NCBI GenBank assembly: GCA_001179505.1
Contig: CDMY01000280.1
Coordinates: 79,198 to 135,241 of the forward strand
From: Vitrella brassicaformis
Taxonomy: Eukaryota > Sar > Vitrellaceae
Reading direction: 5' to 3'
DNA length: 56,044 nt
Shown here: piece by piece, positions 1-11,710 of the stretch
Position numbering within the stretch: the stretch's first letter is position 1
Layout of the letters: each line of letters opens with the position of its first letter
The notes under the pieces: model-generated
Databases searched by the model: none
Told to the model about the DNA's origin: nothing
The model's input: only the letters and a program-made list of their open reading frames with translations
Translations under genes and position numbers: made by a program

Positions 1-209
1 CCCCCCCCCCCACACACACACACCTGTGGTGCATCCCGTGAGGCAGCACTCCATCCCATAAGCAAAGAACACACCCAGCAGCGCCTGTCCATGCTGCGGC
101 ACTGTCGAATGGGTCCGCCATATCGAGAACAAACTCTCAGGGCTGACAGACCAAACACACACACACACCGCTTCCCTCTCTGCCTGTCAACCAAAATGCC
201 GCGGCTGGC

Positions 210-1936
210 TCACTTGGTTCCCCCAGCGAAGCCAGCCCTACAACCGTCCAGCCCTGTGGTCATGAGATCTTCGTCCTGGGGCGGCTGGTGCATCGGCCGC
301 TGGTAGGCATAGCTCTGGTGCACCGACGACTTGAGCGACTGGGGCACAGGCGAACCGCACAACGACCTGGCGTGACCTGTCACACACAGACAGACAAACA
401 AACGTCCACACACGAGACGAGTGTTTCTAGATCTCTCCTACCCCCTCCCTCCCTCTCCTCACAGCCACCTGGCGCGATTGCGTCGATTTGCCGTTCGAGT
501 GAGTTCATCTGCGCCTCTCGAGTGAGGAAGAAGACCACCAGCGCCGCCACCAGCAGCGGATAGGGCGCCACTCCCGAGACCAGGAGGCTGCCCACCGAGT
601 GCGCGACGGCCGTGAGGGCTATCACGGCCACACCGAAGTTCATCGCCGCCGGCAATGTCGCCATGAACAGACTTCCCGCATCCATGCTGACACACGCACA
701 CACACATCCATGTGTGTGCTGTGCTGCAGGTCAGGTAGGTGTCTGTCCAGAAGCACACACACGCGCTCACCCAACCGACCTGTTTGCGTCAGCTAAGTGT
801 CTTTTGTTTCTGTCCTTTGGCGATCCGCTGGGCGACGGCATTGGGAGGGGCAGCGAGGCCGACGACACGAGATGGCCTGCACCATGACATCACGTCAACA
901 AAGTGAGTGCAGTGCACATCGTGTCATGTCATCGTGTGTGTCCCATCGACCGACATACGTACGCCTGTGGATGAGTGTGGCGAGGGCCAGCAGTGACAGC
1001 ACATACAGCACCGTCCACACCGACAACAGGTGGTCTGATTATATATATCCACACACAACACACAACACACACACAACACACGAACGAACCAACACCTCGA
1101 GTGAGTACATCTGTCTGTCTGTTGCAACCGTTGGCTGCGCCGCTGAATTACCGAAAAACGGCTGCATCCTAAAGTCCGTGTGCGGCAACGGCAGGAACAG
1201 CGGCAACAGCCTGATCGGTCCATCCATCACAAACCCGACAGACACAGAGACACAACAGACAGCATCCATCAGCCACGTCGGCTCGGCTCCTGTCTTGGTT
1301 CTGCGTATCGTACCACGCCATTGCGGCAGCTACGAAGCCCACGAGGTGCTTTAGGCTAAACCGACCCCTGTGCACCTGCGACAGCACCAATGAGGTCAAC
1401 GCGGTCGTCTGCACACACAACAGACACACAGCACAGCTGTGTGGTGCACTGCACTCGCCAATTCCTCTACATGATTCAGTGAGTGTCACGTGCATGCCTG
1501 CCTGCATTGGCACGGCTGCCGTGACGGGCAGGAGGGCGTAGGTGGCGCACTCGAGGGCGAAGCCGACCCACGGCAGGATCCCATACAGCACCGGCGACAG
1601 ATCTGACAACCTGTGCACACACACAGACACACACACGCACACGCGAGCAGATGAGATGTGAACCATGACTCCTCTTGTGCAATGAGTTATCTATCTGCGT
1701 GCGTACTTTGCGGCCAGATTGAGTGGCGTGACGAGGATGTGTGGGTTCAACAGAGGCACGCGCACAAACCGCACCGCCTGACACATACACACAGACGACA
1801 CACAACAGATCTGCAAAGTCCATCGGCCCTGCCTGCAGCTGGTGTATCTATCTACACACACACGTACCTGCAAGGCCGCCGCCATGGTGCAGCTGGTGTA
1901 TCCCAGCAACACCTGCGCTTCCACCGACAGCGTCAT
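210..1936 (-). CDS. Multispanning membrane protein, NIPA/drug-metabolite-transporter-like (tentative)
   Basis: The model starts at an ATG at 1936 and stops at 210, with at least five exons. Exon 1 encodes a short hydrophobic segment (VLLGYTSCTMAAALQ) before a GTACGT donor. Exon 2 (about 1697-1765 region) encodes AVRFVRVPLLNPHILVTPLN. Further exons carry hydrophobic runs around LSPVLYGILPWVGFALE and TTALTSLVLS, and the exon at about 460-700 has AAMNFGVAVIALTAVA plus PYPLLVAALVVFFLT. The tail is a polar region rich in Gln and Pro. The pattern of paired helices with a short loop after each resembles NIPA-type Mg2+ transporters or EamA/DMT carriers, and the segment VTPLNLAAK plus the run after it is where that family has its conserved Pro/Leu motif. 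This is a resemblance of pattern only; substrate and location are unknown. It is tail-out at the window start and head-to-head with the SAP gene 220 bp away. Confidence 0.5.
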
Positions 1937-2154
1937 CTCCTCCAGATCCCTTCGCCTGGACGCCGCGGGAGCTGACCAGACGCCGATGTCACAAAAACCT
2001 CAGTTCCACCACCTTTTCGTGGCTCATCTGAGGCGCTCGACACAGAGAAGCGCTTTCACTCCCATTTGGGTGCTCCTCTGCCTTCGGATACAGCAAGCGC
2101 GCAGCAGAATCGCTGCTGAGCTTGCAGATCTTTTCCCTTTCATCGCCTGGCGTC

Positions 2155-3243
2155 ATGGATGAGGCGGCCTTCAACAAGGAGCGGTCCCTGCTGCGGACCA
2201 AACACGCCAATGAGCTCAAGGAGCTCGAGAAGGACGTCAAGAAGAAAAAGGCAGGGCACATCACAAGGATGAGACGAATTGACGAGATCTCCAGCTTACA
2301 TTTGATTGACTGACTGCGCCGGTGTATTGTGTGTCATCGTGCAGGGTGCGATGAAGGAGGCGGCTCAGAAGAAGCTCGAGGATGCCGAGGAGCGTCACGC
2401 AAAGGAGCTCGCCGAGTTCGACAAACAGAGAGGCGGTGGCGGCGGCAAACCATCCGCAGCATCAGCATCAGCATCATCATCATCATCATCGAAGGACCAA
2501 CCCAAGAACGGCACGGCCTCCAGCAGCTCGTCTTCGGCCGCCCTGGCCATGAAGGTGTTCCCCGACGCCAACTGGTCGGGGCTGTCGAACAGCGAGCTGC
2601 AGGCGGCGTGTGAGGAGCGGGGCATCAGCAAGAAGGGCAAGAAGGAGGACCTCATCAGCCGACTCATGCAATTCCACCAGAGCCAGGCCGCACGGCTCAG
2701 GGAACAGGAGGGCGGCGGCCAGGGGCAGCAGCAGCAGCAGCAGGCCAGCAGGGCGGCAGGGGGTGACGAGAATGGCGGGATGGACAAGGATGACGACGAC
2801 GACGACCCCAAGAGCCAGGCTGAGATCGAGGAGAGCGAACGGCAGTACAAGAGAGAGCTGGTCAGGCAGAGAGGGAGGGAGGGAGGGGGAAGAGAGAACA
2901 CCTGCATCCATCACACACCCATCAACATACCTGTCTGCTGTGTTTGTGTGTGTGTGTGTGTGTGCAGGTGATGCGCAAGGCGCTTCGTGCGGTGCTCAAC
3001 AAGCATGCGCAGAAGCTGGCGGCCGATGGCGTCACCGAGGACCCCGGCATCCCCATCGACGAGCTCTGCGAGCGGTTCGCGGCCATCAAGGTCCGCAACT
3101 TCCGACCCGAGCTGCTGGGCTACACGACAGTGGAGGAGTTCGTCGACAGCCAGCCGGACGGTTTGGTGTTTTACGACAAGAAGGCCAAGCGCCTCTACCC
3201 ACCTGAGGAGGGAGACGATGACGACGAGGACGATGACGACTGA
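2155..3243 (+). CDS. SAP-domain protein with coiled-coil N terminus and acidic C terminus
   Basis: Three exons. Exon 1 (2155-2250) encodes a charged helix ending in a Lys run. Exon 2 (2345 to about 2859) continues the helix, then a Ser/Gly-rich linker, then a clear SAP motif (NWSGLSNSELQAACEERGI, then KKEDLISRLM), followed by a Gln run and an Asp run. Exon 3 starts at 2969 and encodes about 90 residues with the look of a small helical domain (IPIDELCERF, GYTTVEEFVDS, GLVFYDKKAKRLYP) ending in an Asp/Glu tail. SAP motifs bind DNA or RNA in chromatin and RNA-processing factors, so a nuclear nucleic-acid role is likely. Intron 1 appears to use a GC donor (AAG|GCAGGG at 2251) with a GTGCAG acceptor; both phases are zero. 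The C-terminal domain was not recognised. Confidence 0.8.
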
Positions 3244-3839
3244 GTCGGCCGCTGGCCAGCCCTGTGTGGGTGTGAATAGGTGTGAGCGAGGTTGTGGCGT
3301 GTGTGCGGTTTGCACGGTTACTTCAGACTGTGAGTGAAGGTTTTGTGTGTGCGTCGTGTGCGTCGAGTGAGTGCTGGCTGCATCCATCAGCTTATGTAAG
3401 TCATGTATCTCAGACTCATATACGAGCAGAGCAGTGTCAGTGCCAGCACTCTGTGTGTGCCGTGACGTGGCGTCATGTGAGTGAAGAAGGCACATCTGCA
3501 TGTCTGAGACCACTTGTGCTGACTTCAATCAATTTCATTCTTCACCCTGTCGCGTCTCAGTCTTTGCACAGCCAAGCCAAGCCAGCCCCAGAGTATCGAC
3601 ACATGGGACAAAGAGCAGCACTGCTGTCTGTTTGAAAAGAAAAGAAAAGAAAAACCGGGCCCACCTCACGTGTCTGCCTGCCTCACCCGAGTGAGCCATC
3701 TCAGCTGCCACGCCTGCCCTGCCAGCCACTTCTTAAACAAAACACCACACCCTCACGCTACCACCCACATCACACCCTCCTCGCACCACGAGAATGCACA
3801 CACCACAGCCGGCCCGTGTGTGTGTCGAGATGGGTCAGA
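3244..3839. other. Gap between convergent genes
   Basis: Tail-to-tail spacer between the SAP gene and the following minus-strand gene. It is rich in TG and short A-rich runs (AAAAGAAAAGAAAAG near 3636) and holds the two 3' untranslated regions. I see no conserved coding frame or RNA gene in it. Confidence 0.6.
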
Positions 3840-6704
3840 TCACCAGTAGGGGTCTTTGTTGTCATCCCACGGCGGGAAACCGCCGTCGTCTTCGGGCTGA
3901 CTCGGACTCAGCGGCAGCCCCTGGAGGGCCGCCGGGCTGTGGGAGGAAAGGAAGGCGCAAAGAGCCCATCCATCCATCCAGCGAGTACAGATGAGCGTGC
4001 CCCTTTCTGTCTCTCTGTTAGCGTACGTGTCAAGTGTTTGGTTCGCACTGAAGGGTACCGGTCGTGTTGTGACGGGTTGGGCGAGGACGGCAGGCTGCTG
4101 GCCGGGGCTGCGGTGGGATGTTGCCGCCCATCGCGGCCGACCCACGCTCACACTCCCGCCGACAAAACGCTGCGGCACTTCGTAGACCACTGGGGGCGGT
4201 AAGGCCTCGGCGAGAGTTACACCACACTGAATGAATGGACCAAGACAGACAGATCGATGGATGCACCTCCCTCTTCGTCTGGCTTGACACACCCACCTCG
4301 AGAAAAGCCATTTGTGACGAGAGCGTGATGGTGTGCTGGATCATAGAGGGATCTATCTGCTGGGCCAACAGGTTGGCGAGCGTCTGCCGTGCGTGGGGGG
4401 ACAGCAGCGGCACCACCGTGTTGATGAAGGCACCCACATCGTCGTCGGTGCAGACACCCGTTTGGGTAAACAGCCGCCTGGGCCGCTCGAGCATTGCCGA
4501 CATCGACGTAGCGATGTGCTGCGAGCAGTACTCGTCCAGCTCAATGCCCGCCTTGCAAAATGCCGCCAAAGCTTTCACAGGCGGACACACGCATATGAGT
4601 GCAGAGAGAGAGATGACATAGTGCCATTACTTGCAAATGGCCTGAATGGGGTGCCGGCGAGGATGCCGACCAGCAGCCTACGATCATAGTCCGTAACTGA
4701 CCTGAACGAAGACATCGACGGCGCTTTCACACACAGTGTCAGGGAGATCCGAGGAGGGCCCTTTCGGTCTTTGATTCTCTCCCCTCGGCGACTTACTTTG
4801 CGAATTGCGTAATCTCCTCCCACTTGGTCTCCATGATGCACTGGCGCAGGTAACGACAAGCCATTGTGCGGAAGGGGTATGAGCAGAAGAAAACATTGAC
4901 CTTGACCTCCTTAAGCGGCACCTCCCCAACTCCCGCCTCTGCAAGCTGCTCGATCGACAGCGTGTTGCCACACATGTGGAGCGGCAGGTTACTGCCCAGG
5001 AAGGTAACTCCATATTCGTGGCCCCCGTGAGCCGCTGGGCCACGAAGCCACCCCGTCGGCTTTGACAGCACCGCCACCTCTTGCCGTCCCTGTCCTTGCT
5101 GGTCTCCCTCCTTGTCCACCCCAATTTTCACCCAAGCATTAAAGCAGGCACACGCGGATGGCAGAGAGGCCTCTGTAGCGGTCGCCGATAGGCAGAGCTG
5201 GAACCTGGTCGCCTCGTGCAGCAGCCGCTCGGCCACGAAGGGAGGTTGATTGGGGTGGTTGGGGTCTGCAGGGGGTGAGAGGCAGACGGTAGCACTGACG
5301 GACATCCCGGGCAGGATGCTCCGGCTGCATGTGCAGAGAGTGTCCGTGCACTCGCAGGTGGGTACGACGGGGATAGCAGGTGAAGTGGCGAAGGGGTAGG
5401 CCACCTGCTGCTTCGAATAGCATGCCAGATCCTTGCGGTCGAAAATGACACCTGCAGGCAACACAAAACAATGAGCAGACAGCCTGTCTGAGTGTCGTGC
5501 TTGCTTCTTTCCCGCACCGACCGATGGCGTCAGGAAGCTCTTGTGTGTTGGTCGATACGATGAGGAAGTTCGCCAACTGCTCTGCCGAGGCCTGCATATG
5601 GCCGCAGGCGAGATGTCGGCAGAGGTAGCTGACCAGCACCATCACTGCAGCACACACGCAGCAGCGATGAACGACCTGACCTGTCTGTCGCGCACTTCTT
5701 AAGTAGGTATGTGTACCTGCTCTCATTGCGATAGGATCGTCTCCGTCCCAGAAGGGCTGGATGAGGTCGGGGTTCTGCAGCAGAAGGCTCGACACAGCCG
5801 CAGGCCACTGGTCACACGCCCGCTGAAGCGACGAACTTCGCCACCACAGTATGCCCAATGGACCGGATGAGCTCAATTGCGAACAGCGGATCATCTATCC
5901 AGTCGCGACGCACCATCTGTCCATGACACCACACACACGACGTGGCATCTCGTTGGTCCCATCTCTCTCCTTCCCTTCTCCCTCTATGACCTTCCTCTCG
6001 AGTTTGCGAAGCATCATGGCGCTCACGCCGCTGTGGAAGTACTCGAGGGCCTCGAGCACGGAGAGAAAGTTCTCCTTCGTCAGGGCATTGAACATAGCAC
6101 TTTCCTTCTGCAAGACCAATCGAGCTGTTACGAGGTCCACCTCCTTAATCACGATGCGATGCGACTTGGACTCGCCGAAATTCGCCTCTTGAAGTATCTG
6201 ACGAGGACGGTGATGCACACAAGACACACAGGCAGCTGCTCGGTTGGTTGCCTGTGTGGGTCCCTCTCTGACTCATGCCATACCGGTGTGAAGTGTGCGA
6301 ATGTCATGAGGAGGTCCCGCTTGATGTGCAGCGTCTGGTCAGCGCCCACATTCGTGCTGCCTTCATCCTCCCACTCATTGACGAACACCAACTCGACAGA
6401 GGGGCTCAGGAGAGGACCGGATGTGGTCATGATGGGTGAGGGCTGAGGGATAGGGCCTGCCTGGTGCTCCGCATCAGCCCTCTGGCTGCCTGAATCATCA
6501 AGAGGAAGAAACAAAAGCATCAATTGTTCGTTTTTCACTCATTGGAGGAATCGCCTATGATGACTTACCCTCAGTGGACATACTAAGAGGACGCCAACGC
6601 CCCTTTGTGGCCCTCTGGGCCTCTTCGAAGTAAAGGGGTCGAAGTGGCCGGGTAACGGAAACGGGCCAAAGATCTGCCGATTTTCTAGCCAATCCCGCAG
6701 CCAT
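3840..6704 (-). CDS. Long multi-exon protein of unknown function
   Basis: Start chosen at the ATG at 6704 because its frame (MAAGLARKSADLW...) runs 46 codons to a good GTAAGTC donor. Readable exons then follow: about 6500-6286 (frame with VELVFVNEWEDEG), 6210-5960 (LVLQKESAMFNALTKE, then LEALEYFHSGVSAMML), 5890-5716 (PAAVSSLLLQNPDLIQPF), about 5640-5525 (VSYLCRHLACGHMQ), 5450-4800 (the longest, with a Cys cluster CECTDTLCTC), about 4570-4300 (FINTVVPLLSPHARQTL) and the C terminus ending in DDGGFPPWDDNKDPYW. It is helical and soluble in look, with no membrane segment. I recognise no family. One place near 5820 seems to need a frame change inside an exon. Its start lies only 9 bp from that of NDC80 on the other strand. 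Confidence 0.6.
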
Positions 6705-6713
6705 CGCATAGAG
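6705..6713. promoter_or_regulatory. Nine-base spacer between divergent start codons
   Basis: The predicted ATG of the minus-strand gene ends at 6704 and that of NDC80 begins at 6714. Any promoter must therefore sit inside one or both coding regions, or the two transcripts overlap at their 5' ends. Confidence 0.45.
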
Positions 6714-9688
6714 ATGGACAGCCACACGCCTCGCCGCGGGCTGTCCATCCCTCCCAACAGCCGCTCAGCCGCCTCCATGCGCGCCCCTTCCCGCACGCCC
6801 GTGCCGTCATCTGCTTACCGCCCTCTGGTCGGCAAGCCATCCCTGACGGGCAAGGCATCGCTGGGCGGCAAGGCGGGCGCCCTGGTCAAGGGCGGCAAGA
6901 GGGCGGGAGCGGGTCTGCGTGTGAGCCAGTCGCTGGGCAAGGGGAGCAAGAGGGCAGATCCCCGCAACTTCCATGACCGTGGTTTCCAGAAGGAGTGCGG
7001 GATGCAGCTGCTGCAGTACCTCAATGCGCACGACTACCCGTACCCGATGACGGCCAAGCAGCTCAACTCGCCCAGCCGCAACGACTTCTTCAACGTGGTC
7101 AAGTTCCTCATCGGCGTCTACGACAACGAGTATCGCTATGACAAGTCCATCGAAGTCGACATATCGTCATTCTTCAGATACGTCCGGTGAGCATGGGACG
7201 ACGAGGGCCAAACACAGAGAGGGGGGGAGGAGGGAGGGCAGATGTCATGGTGTGGTGTGGCGTGGCGTGGCGCGGTGTGGTCAGGTACCCGAACCCCATC
7301 AGCAAGACGGCGTTGCTCAACGTGGGTGCGCCCAACACGTGGCCATCCCTCCTGGCCGCCCTGCAGTGGCTCATCGAGCTCTGCCAATACGCCGAACAGG
7401 TCAACACATACATCCGACCCGTCATCCATCCATCCATCCATCTCTTTCTTTGCGCGTCAGTTGGATGACCGTGAGGACCCGTTCGGTGTGTCTGACGTCG
7501 AGGAGGAGGGCGCCCATGGCAGCAGCGAAGCATCGCCATTGTCGCCCTCGTCTTCCCTGACGTCGTCTCTGCGTCGCGAGCAGTGGGTGTGTCTGAAGGA
7601 GACCTATGCCCTCTACATGGCGGGCGAGGACCACTACCCGGAGCAAGACAGACGACTCAGTAAGATGATGCACACAACACAACACAACAGAACACAGCGC
7701 AACACGACACACCCCTGTGTGCGCGGCGTTGGACGGCATGGTGGTGTGTGCTGTTGACGTCCATCCATCCATCCATCCATCAGAGGCTCACTATGAGCAG
7801 ATGGAGTCGGCGTTGCAGACACGGCTGCAGAATGCGCGCGATGTGAGCCGGCAAACGGGACCCCACACAGACCCACGGGGATGGCGCATGGATGGTTGAA
7901 TGAAATGTGGTGGTGCGTGTGCCTTTGGCTGTCACTTACAGCGTTCGGCCGAGCAGGCGGCCTCGAAGCTGGGCTACCAGGAAGACCTGCAGAAGGAGGG
8001 TACGGTCAGACGACATGAATGCATTCCTACACAGACAGACGGACACAAACACGCAAACACACACTCATGTGGGTGTGGCTGCGTGTGTGGTGCAGATACG
8101 TTGAAGGCGAGCATCGCACGCAAGCAGACCGACATGGAGAAACTCTCGCGGGAGATACGTAGACTGCAGGAAAACCGACAGAAGAAGGCACGCACACTAA
8201 CACTTGACACCCACAGGCGCCTATGGCTGGGTACATGTGATATATGTGTGTGTATGGTGTGCAGGAGGGTCCGTGGGGTGAGGTTGCCCGTGCGCAGCGT
8301 GAAGTAGAGGCCGTCAGGCAGATAGTCCAGGAGCTGGTCAGTGAGTGAGTGAGTCAGAAAGGGAGATGCACAACCTATGTGTCCACACATCCACACGCCC
8401 GACCACACTGCCCTCTTGCTGTTTGTGCGTGTGTGTGGTCAGAGTGCTGAGGAGAAGAGGCTCAAGGAGACGGTGGCAGCCCAGGAGGTGGGTGTGGGTG
8501 GGTGCGTTGGTGGGGGTATGCCGTGTGTGGGTCCGTCCCTGTGTATACGTGTGTGTGTGTGTGTGTGTCTTTGTGTGCAGATAAGTGCGTCTGATGTGGA
8601 GCATCTGCTGAGCGAGCAGCGCAGATACGAGACCAAATACAAAGCTGACAGAGACGTAAGGACACCCAACACACATACACGAAGGCGTCGAATCTCTGTT
8701 GTGGTGCCCCTCCCCCATCACTTCAGGACAAGGCCAAGTTGGACCACAGCGTCATGCAGATGGAGGATAAGGTGAGTATCGCCTCCCACACACACCAGAC
8801 ACAGGTCACATATGACCCATCTGTCCATTCCTCAGCTGCACCAGCGCCAGAGCTCCCTCTCATCCAATAGCCGAAAGGTAAACACGCGCATGCGCACCGG
8901 GGCCGCTCACAACAAACCCCTCCCTCCCGCCCATTTTCCTTTCCACACCCCAATCGCAGTTGCAGAGCCTCATGTCGGCCATTCGTCACGACGGGCAGCT
9001 GCCCAGCACCGACTCGCCCACCATCGGGTCGTTCCTGGCGCTGCCCACGCCGTGTCTGATGCTGCAGTGCGATGCGCTGCAGCCGGCCGCTCTCGAGCAG
9101 CACGAGAAGGACAAGCGTGAGTGGACAGATGTCGTCGATAGCGTGGTACGTGGGTGGCTGGGTGGGGTGGTTGTGGGTGGTGTGATGCCATCGGCATACA
9201 TGTCTGTGTGTGTGTGTGTAGTTGGGTGTGGATAGCCAAAGGTTTCGTGATCAGCTGGAGGGGCTAATCGAGCAGGAGGCCCAACACCATAGCAAGGTAA
9301 GTGGGTGAGATATCTGCGGTGTGTCGTGCCGTGTGTGAAAGGCCTGTCGTATTCTGTGAACAGTTGAGTGCTGAGGCGGATGAGCTGCAGAGGGCCATCG
9401 ACGCCATGACAAAGACCATCAAACAAAACCAACAAGTACATTCCCACCCTCCCTACCGACACGCACGCCGCCCAAACACACCACCCTCGGATGCCCCCGC
9501 CTCTCTCTCTGTGTGTGCAGGCCAAGGACCGGTCTCACTGTCGGTATGAGCGTCACGTGGACGAACTGCAGCGGCTGCAGAAGCAGCACGAGGAGGAAGT
9601 AAACAACATCAACAAGGAGACACAGGTGGGCGAGTGGGTCGCCCACACATAACAATGCATAGACCAGGGGACAAATGGACGGTTTCTT

Positions 9689-9723
<35 letters not shown>

Positions 9724-10250
9724 GCGACGATAGCCAAGGTTGAGAAGGAGCAGGCGGACGAGGAACGCAGCCTGCGCCAAATCGAGGAGGAAAAAGAGGC
9801 ACTCCCACACATCCATCCATCCATCCACCCACATGTATCTGTCTTCTTTCCTTGTCTCTGTCTGGCAGCTGTTGCGTGACCAGATCACCGCTCAGCGTGA
9901 GGAGTGGCAGCAGAGGGCCAAGACGGCATGTGACATCATCAAAGAGGTACGCACACACATGGCCATGATGCAAGACTCTGTCTGTCTGTCTGTCTATGTG
10001 TGTCTCTCGGTCTGCAGAGTGTGCGCATGGTCGATGCTGCCCAGCCGCCTGTCGTCAAGGCACTCAACGAGTGAGAGAGAATGGCAAGACACACGCCAAG
10101 ATCATTTCTTTCTTCTGTGTGCCGTCCATGTCTCTGCGTCACATCAGTGGTTTCCAAGCCCTGGTAGACGTCAAGAAGCACCTCTCACAGCAGGAGGCCG
10201 CTATGCCGCTGCGCATGCCGACCTTCCCCACTGATGAAGAGCCTCAGTGA
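6714..10250 (+). CDS. NDC80: Kinetochore protein NDC80 (HEC1)
   Basis: NDC80 is the microtubule-binding rod subunit of the outer-kinetochore Ndc80 complex. Exon 1 (6714 to about 7189) encodes a basic, Ser/Pro/Gly-rich tail (residues 1-80) and then the calponin-homology domain signature: DPRNFHDRGFQKECGMQLL, LNSPSRNDFFNVVKFLIGVY. Exon 2 continues with RYPNPISKTALLNVGAPNTW, the most conserved part of the family, and LLAALQWLIELCQYAE. The rest, in about 16 small exons, is heptad-rich coiled coil rich in Glu, Lys and Gln (for example VDELQRLQKQHEEEVNN), ending in FPTDEEPQ and TGA. Total length is about 600 residues, normal for the family. Many exons begin and end in phase 0. Introns at 8188 and 9799 appear to have GC donors. 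The basic tail fits Aurora-type regulation by phosphorylation in other species. Confidence 0.95.
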
Positions 10251-10461
10251 TGGCTGGATGGCCGCACATTAGATGGTCGACTGGGTGTGTGGATGGATAT
10301 GAGCGGTCGGTTGGGATGCATTCACGTGCCTTCGTGTGTATACATTCAGAAAGACACTGACTGGCCTGACCGACAGACTCATTTTCTTTCCACAAGTGGC
10401 AGTCTTTGCTAACCAAACGACACAGTCAGAGTCCTCGGCAAACAGTCACATCGCTGCGAGT

Positions 10462-10730
10462 GCCTCGTCTGTTTACCCGCTGTTTACCCTTGTTTCCCTG
10501 GCTTTTGCGGTTCCCCCACCGGGCAAGCGAGTGGGGCCGTTTACCATAGCCCTCTTTACCTTAGAGTGCGCCACTTGAGTATGTCACGGTAGATACTCCT
10601 GCGATGCGAGCTCGGCTTCAAGCTCGCAGCGGCATTGAGGCGGCCGGCCCCGCTTATGGTAAACGGCCCCACTCGCTTGCCCGATGGCAAAGAAAGGCAA
10701 AGCCAGGCAAACAAGGGCAAACAGAGAGGC
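10462..10730. mobile_element. Fold-back / MITE-like element with long terminal inverted repeats
   Basis: The 29 bp at 10520-10548 are an exact reverse complement of 10655-10683. Similarity continues outward on both sides for about 50 bp more with mismatches and small gaps (both arms begin GCCTC..TCTGTTT when read inward). The centre of about 106 bp has no coding frame and contains its own small palindrome (GCGAGCT near 10606 with AGCTCGC near 10622). No transposase is present. This is the structure of a non-autonomous fold-back or MITE-type element; target-site duplications were not identified. Confidence 0.6.
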
Positions 10731-11710
10731 ATCGTGGCTTTCACATGAAGACCATCTGGCTGTGTGTCAGGTCCTCATTGTGCGCGTCGCTGGTGTGGCT
10801 TGCCTGAGATCTCTACGTGCATCAGGTGTGCCGTCACACACACCGCACACACACACACACACACACACATCCATGCACACAGCACCCTCCCTCGCTGTCC
10901 TTGTCTGTCTGTGTGTGGGTGGCTGGTCAGTCACGCGATCGATCTCTGCAGCGTCGCATCGCCTGAAGCAGCCGCCGGCAGCGCCTGCAGTGGCCGCCGG
11001 CGGAGAGCTTGAGATGCCTATTCTGCCGCGGGTCCTAGTGAAGGTCTACTACAGAGGCACGCAGCAGACCGGCAACCCCGTCTTAGAGTTTGACATGCCG
11101 CTGCGCGACGACACCTCATTTGAGGACCTGAGGGGGGTGGCCCTGCAAAAGCTGGTGCACTGCTACGACCAAGCCGGAGATCAGAAGCCGCCAGCTGTTT
11201 ACCAAATCGTGTATCCCAGAGGCGAAGACGAAGAGCCTTTCCTCCTTTCCGACCCTGTCAAGTGCGTATGCTTGAAGACGCCACACCACACATGCACATG
11301 TGTCACAATGTGTGCTTTCTATTGCGCTCCTCCTTCTGTCTATCAGACGTGTGCATCGGAAGAAGATCGACGCGAAAGAGCCCATCGTGCTCGTCATGAT
11401 CGCACCCGCACCGTCAAGTGAGTCAGACAGGGACCAAAAGACAAATGCTTGCGTCATTTGCTGTTTACGGTGCTTGTTTTTGGGTTGCTGTACTAGGACG
11501 GAAGAGACCGACGAACAGCCAACCGCACTCAACTCAGCCAGCCAGCGCAAATCCGACAACCCATTCGAATCGAGGCGTCTCTATGAGGAGCAGCGGCCAT
11601 GGATCACGCTTTGTCTCATCCGCCTCTGCGGAATTACTGGAGCCACTTCTCGATACGACGTGAGACGATATCTTATCGGCAAACTCGACAAATGGCCTGC
11701 ACAGCGTTGA
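10684..11710 (+). CDS. Small protein of unknown function
   Basis: The clear part is an exon from about 10953 to 11261 encoding a basic/Pro-rich lead and then a compact domain (RVLVKVYYRGTQ, VLEFDMPLRDDTSFEDLR, AVYQIVYPRGEDEEPFLLSD). After an intron comes KRVHRKKIDAKEPIVLVMIA, then a second intron, then a last exon to the TGA at 11710 with LYEEQRPWITLCLIRLCG. The beta-strand/helix alternation of the middle resembles a ubiquitin-like or PB1-like fold, but no family is recognised. The start is uncertain: the only long upstream ATG frame begins at 10684 and is encoded by the right arm of the fold-back element. Confidence 0.5.

Noticed and set aside
459-770. Overlapping minus-strand frame at the first gene
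   Set aside because: Shadow in another frame of the membrane-protein exon; Gly/Arg-rich and starts in intron TG repeats.
2395-2907. Long open frame antisense to the SAP gene
   Set aside because: Ser/Leu/Pro/Asp runs are just the complement of the low-complexity coding sequence (Gln, Asp and Ser runs) on the plus strand.
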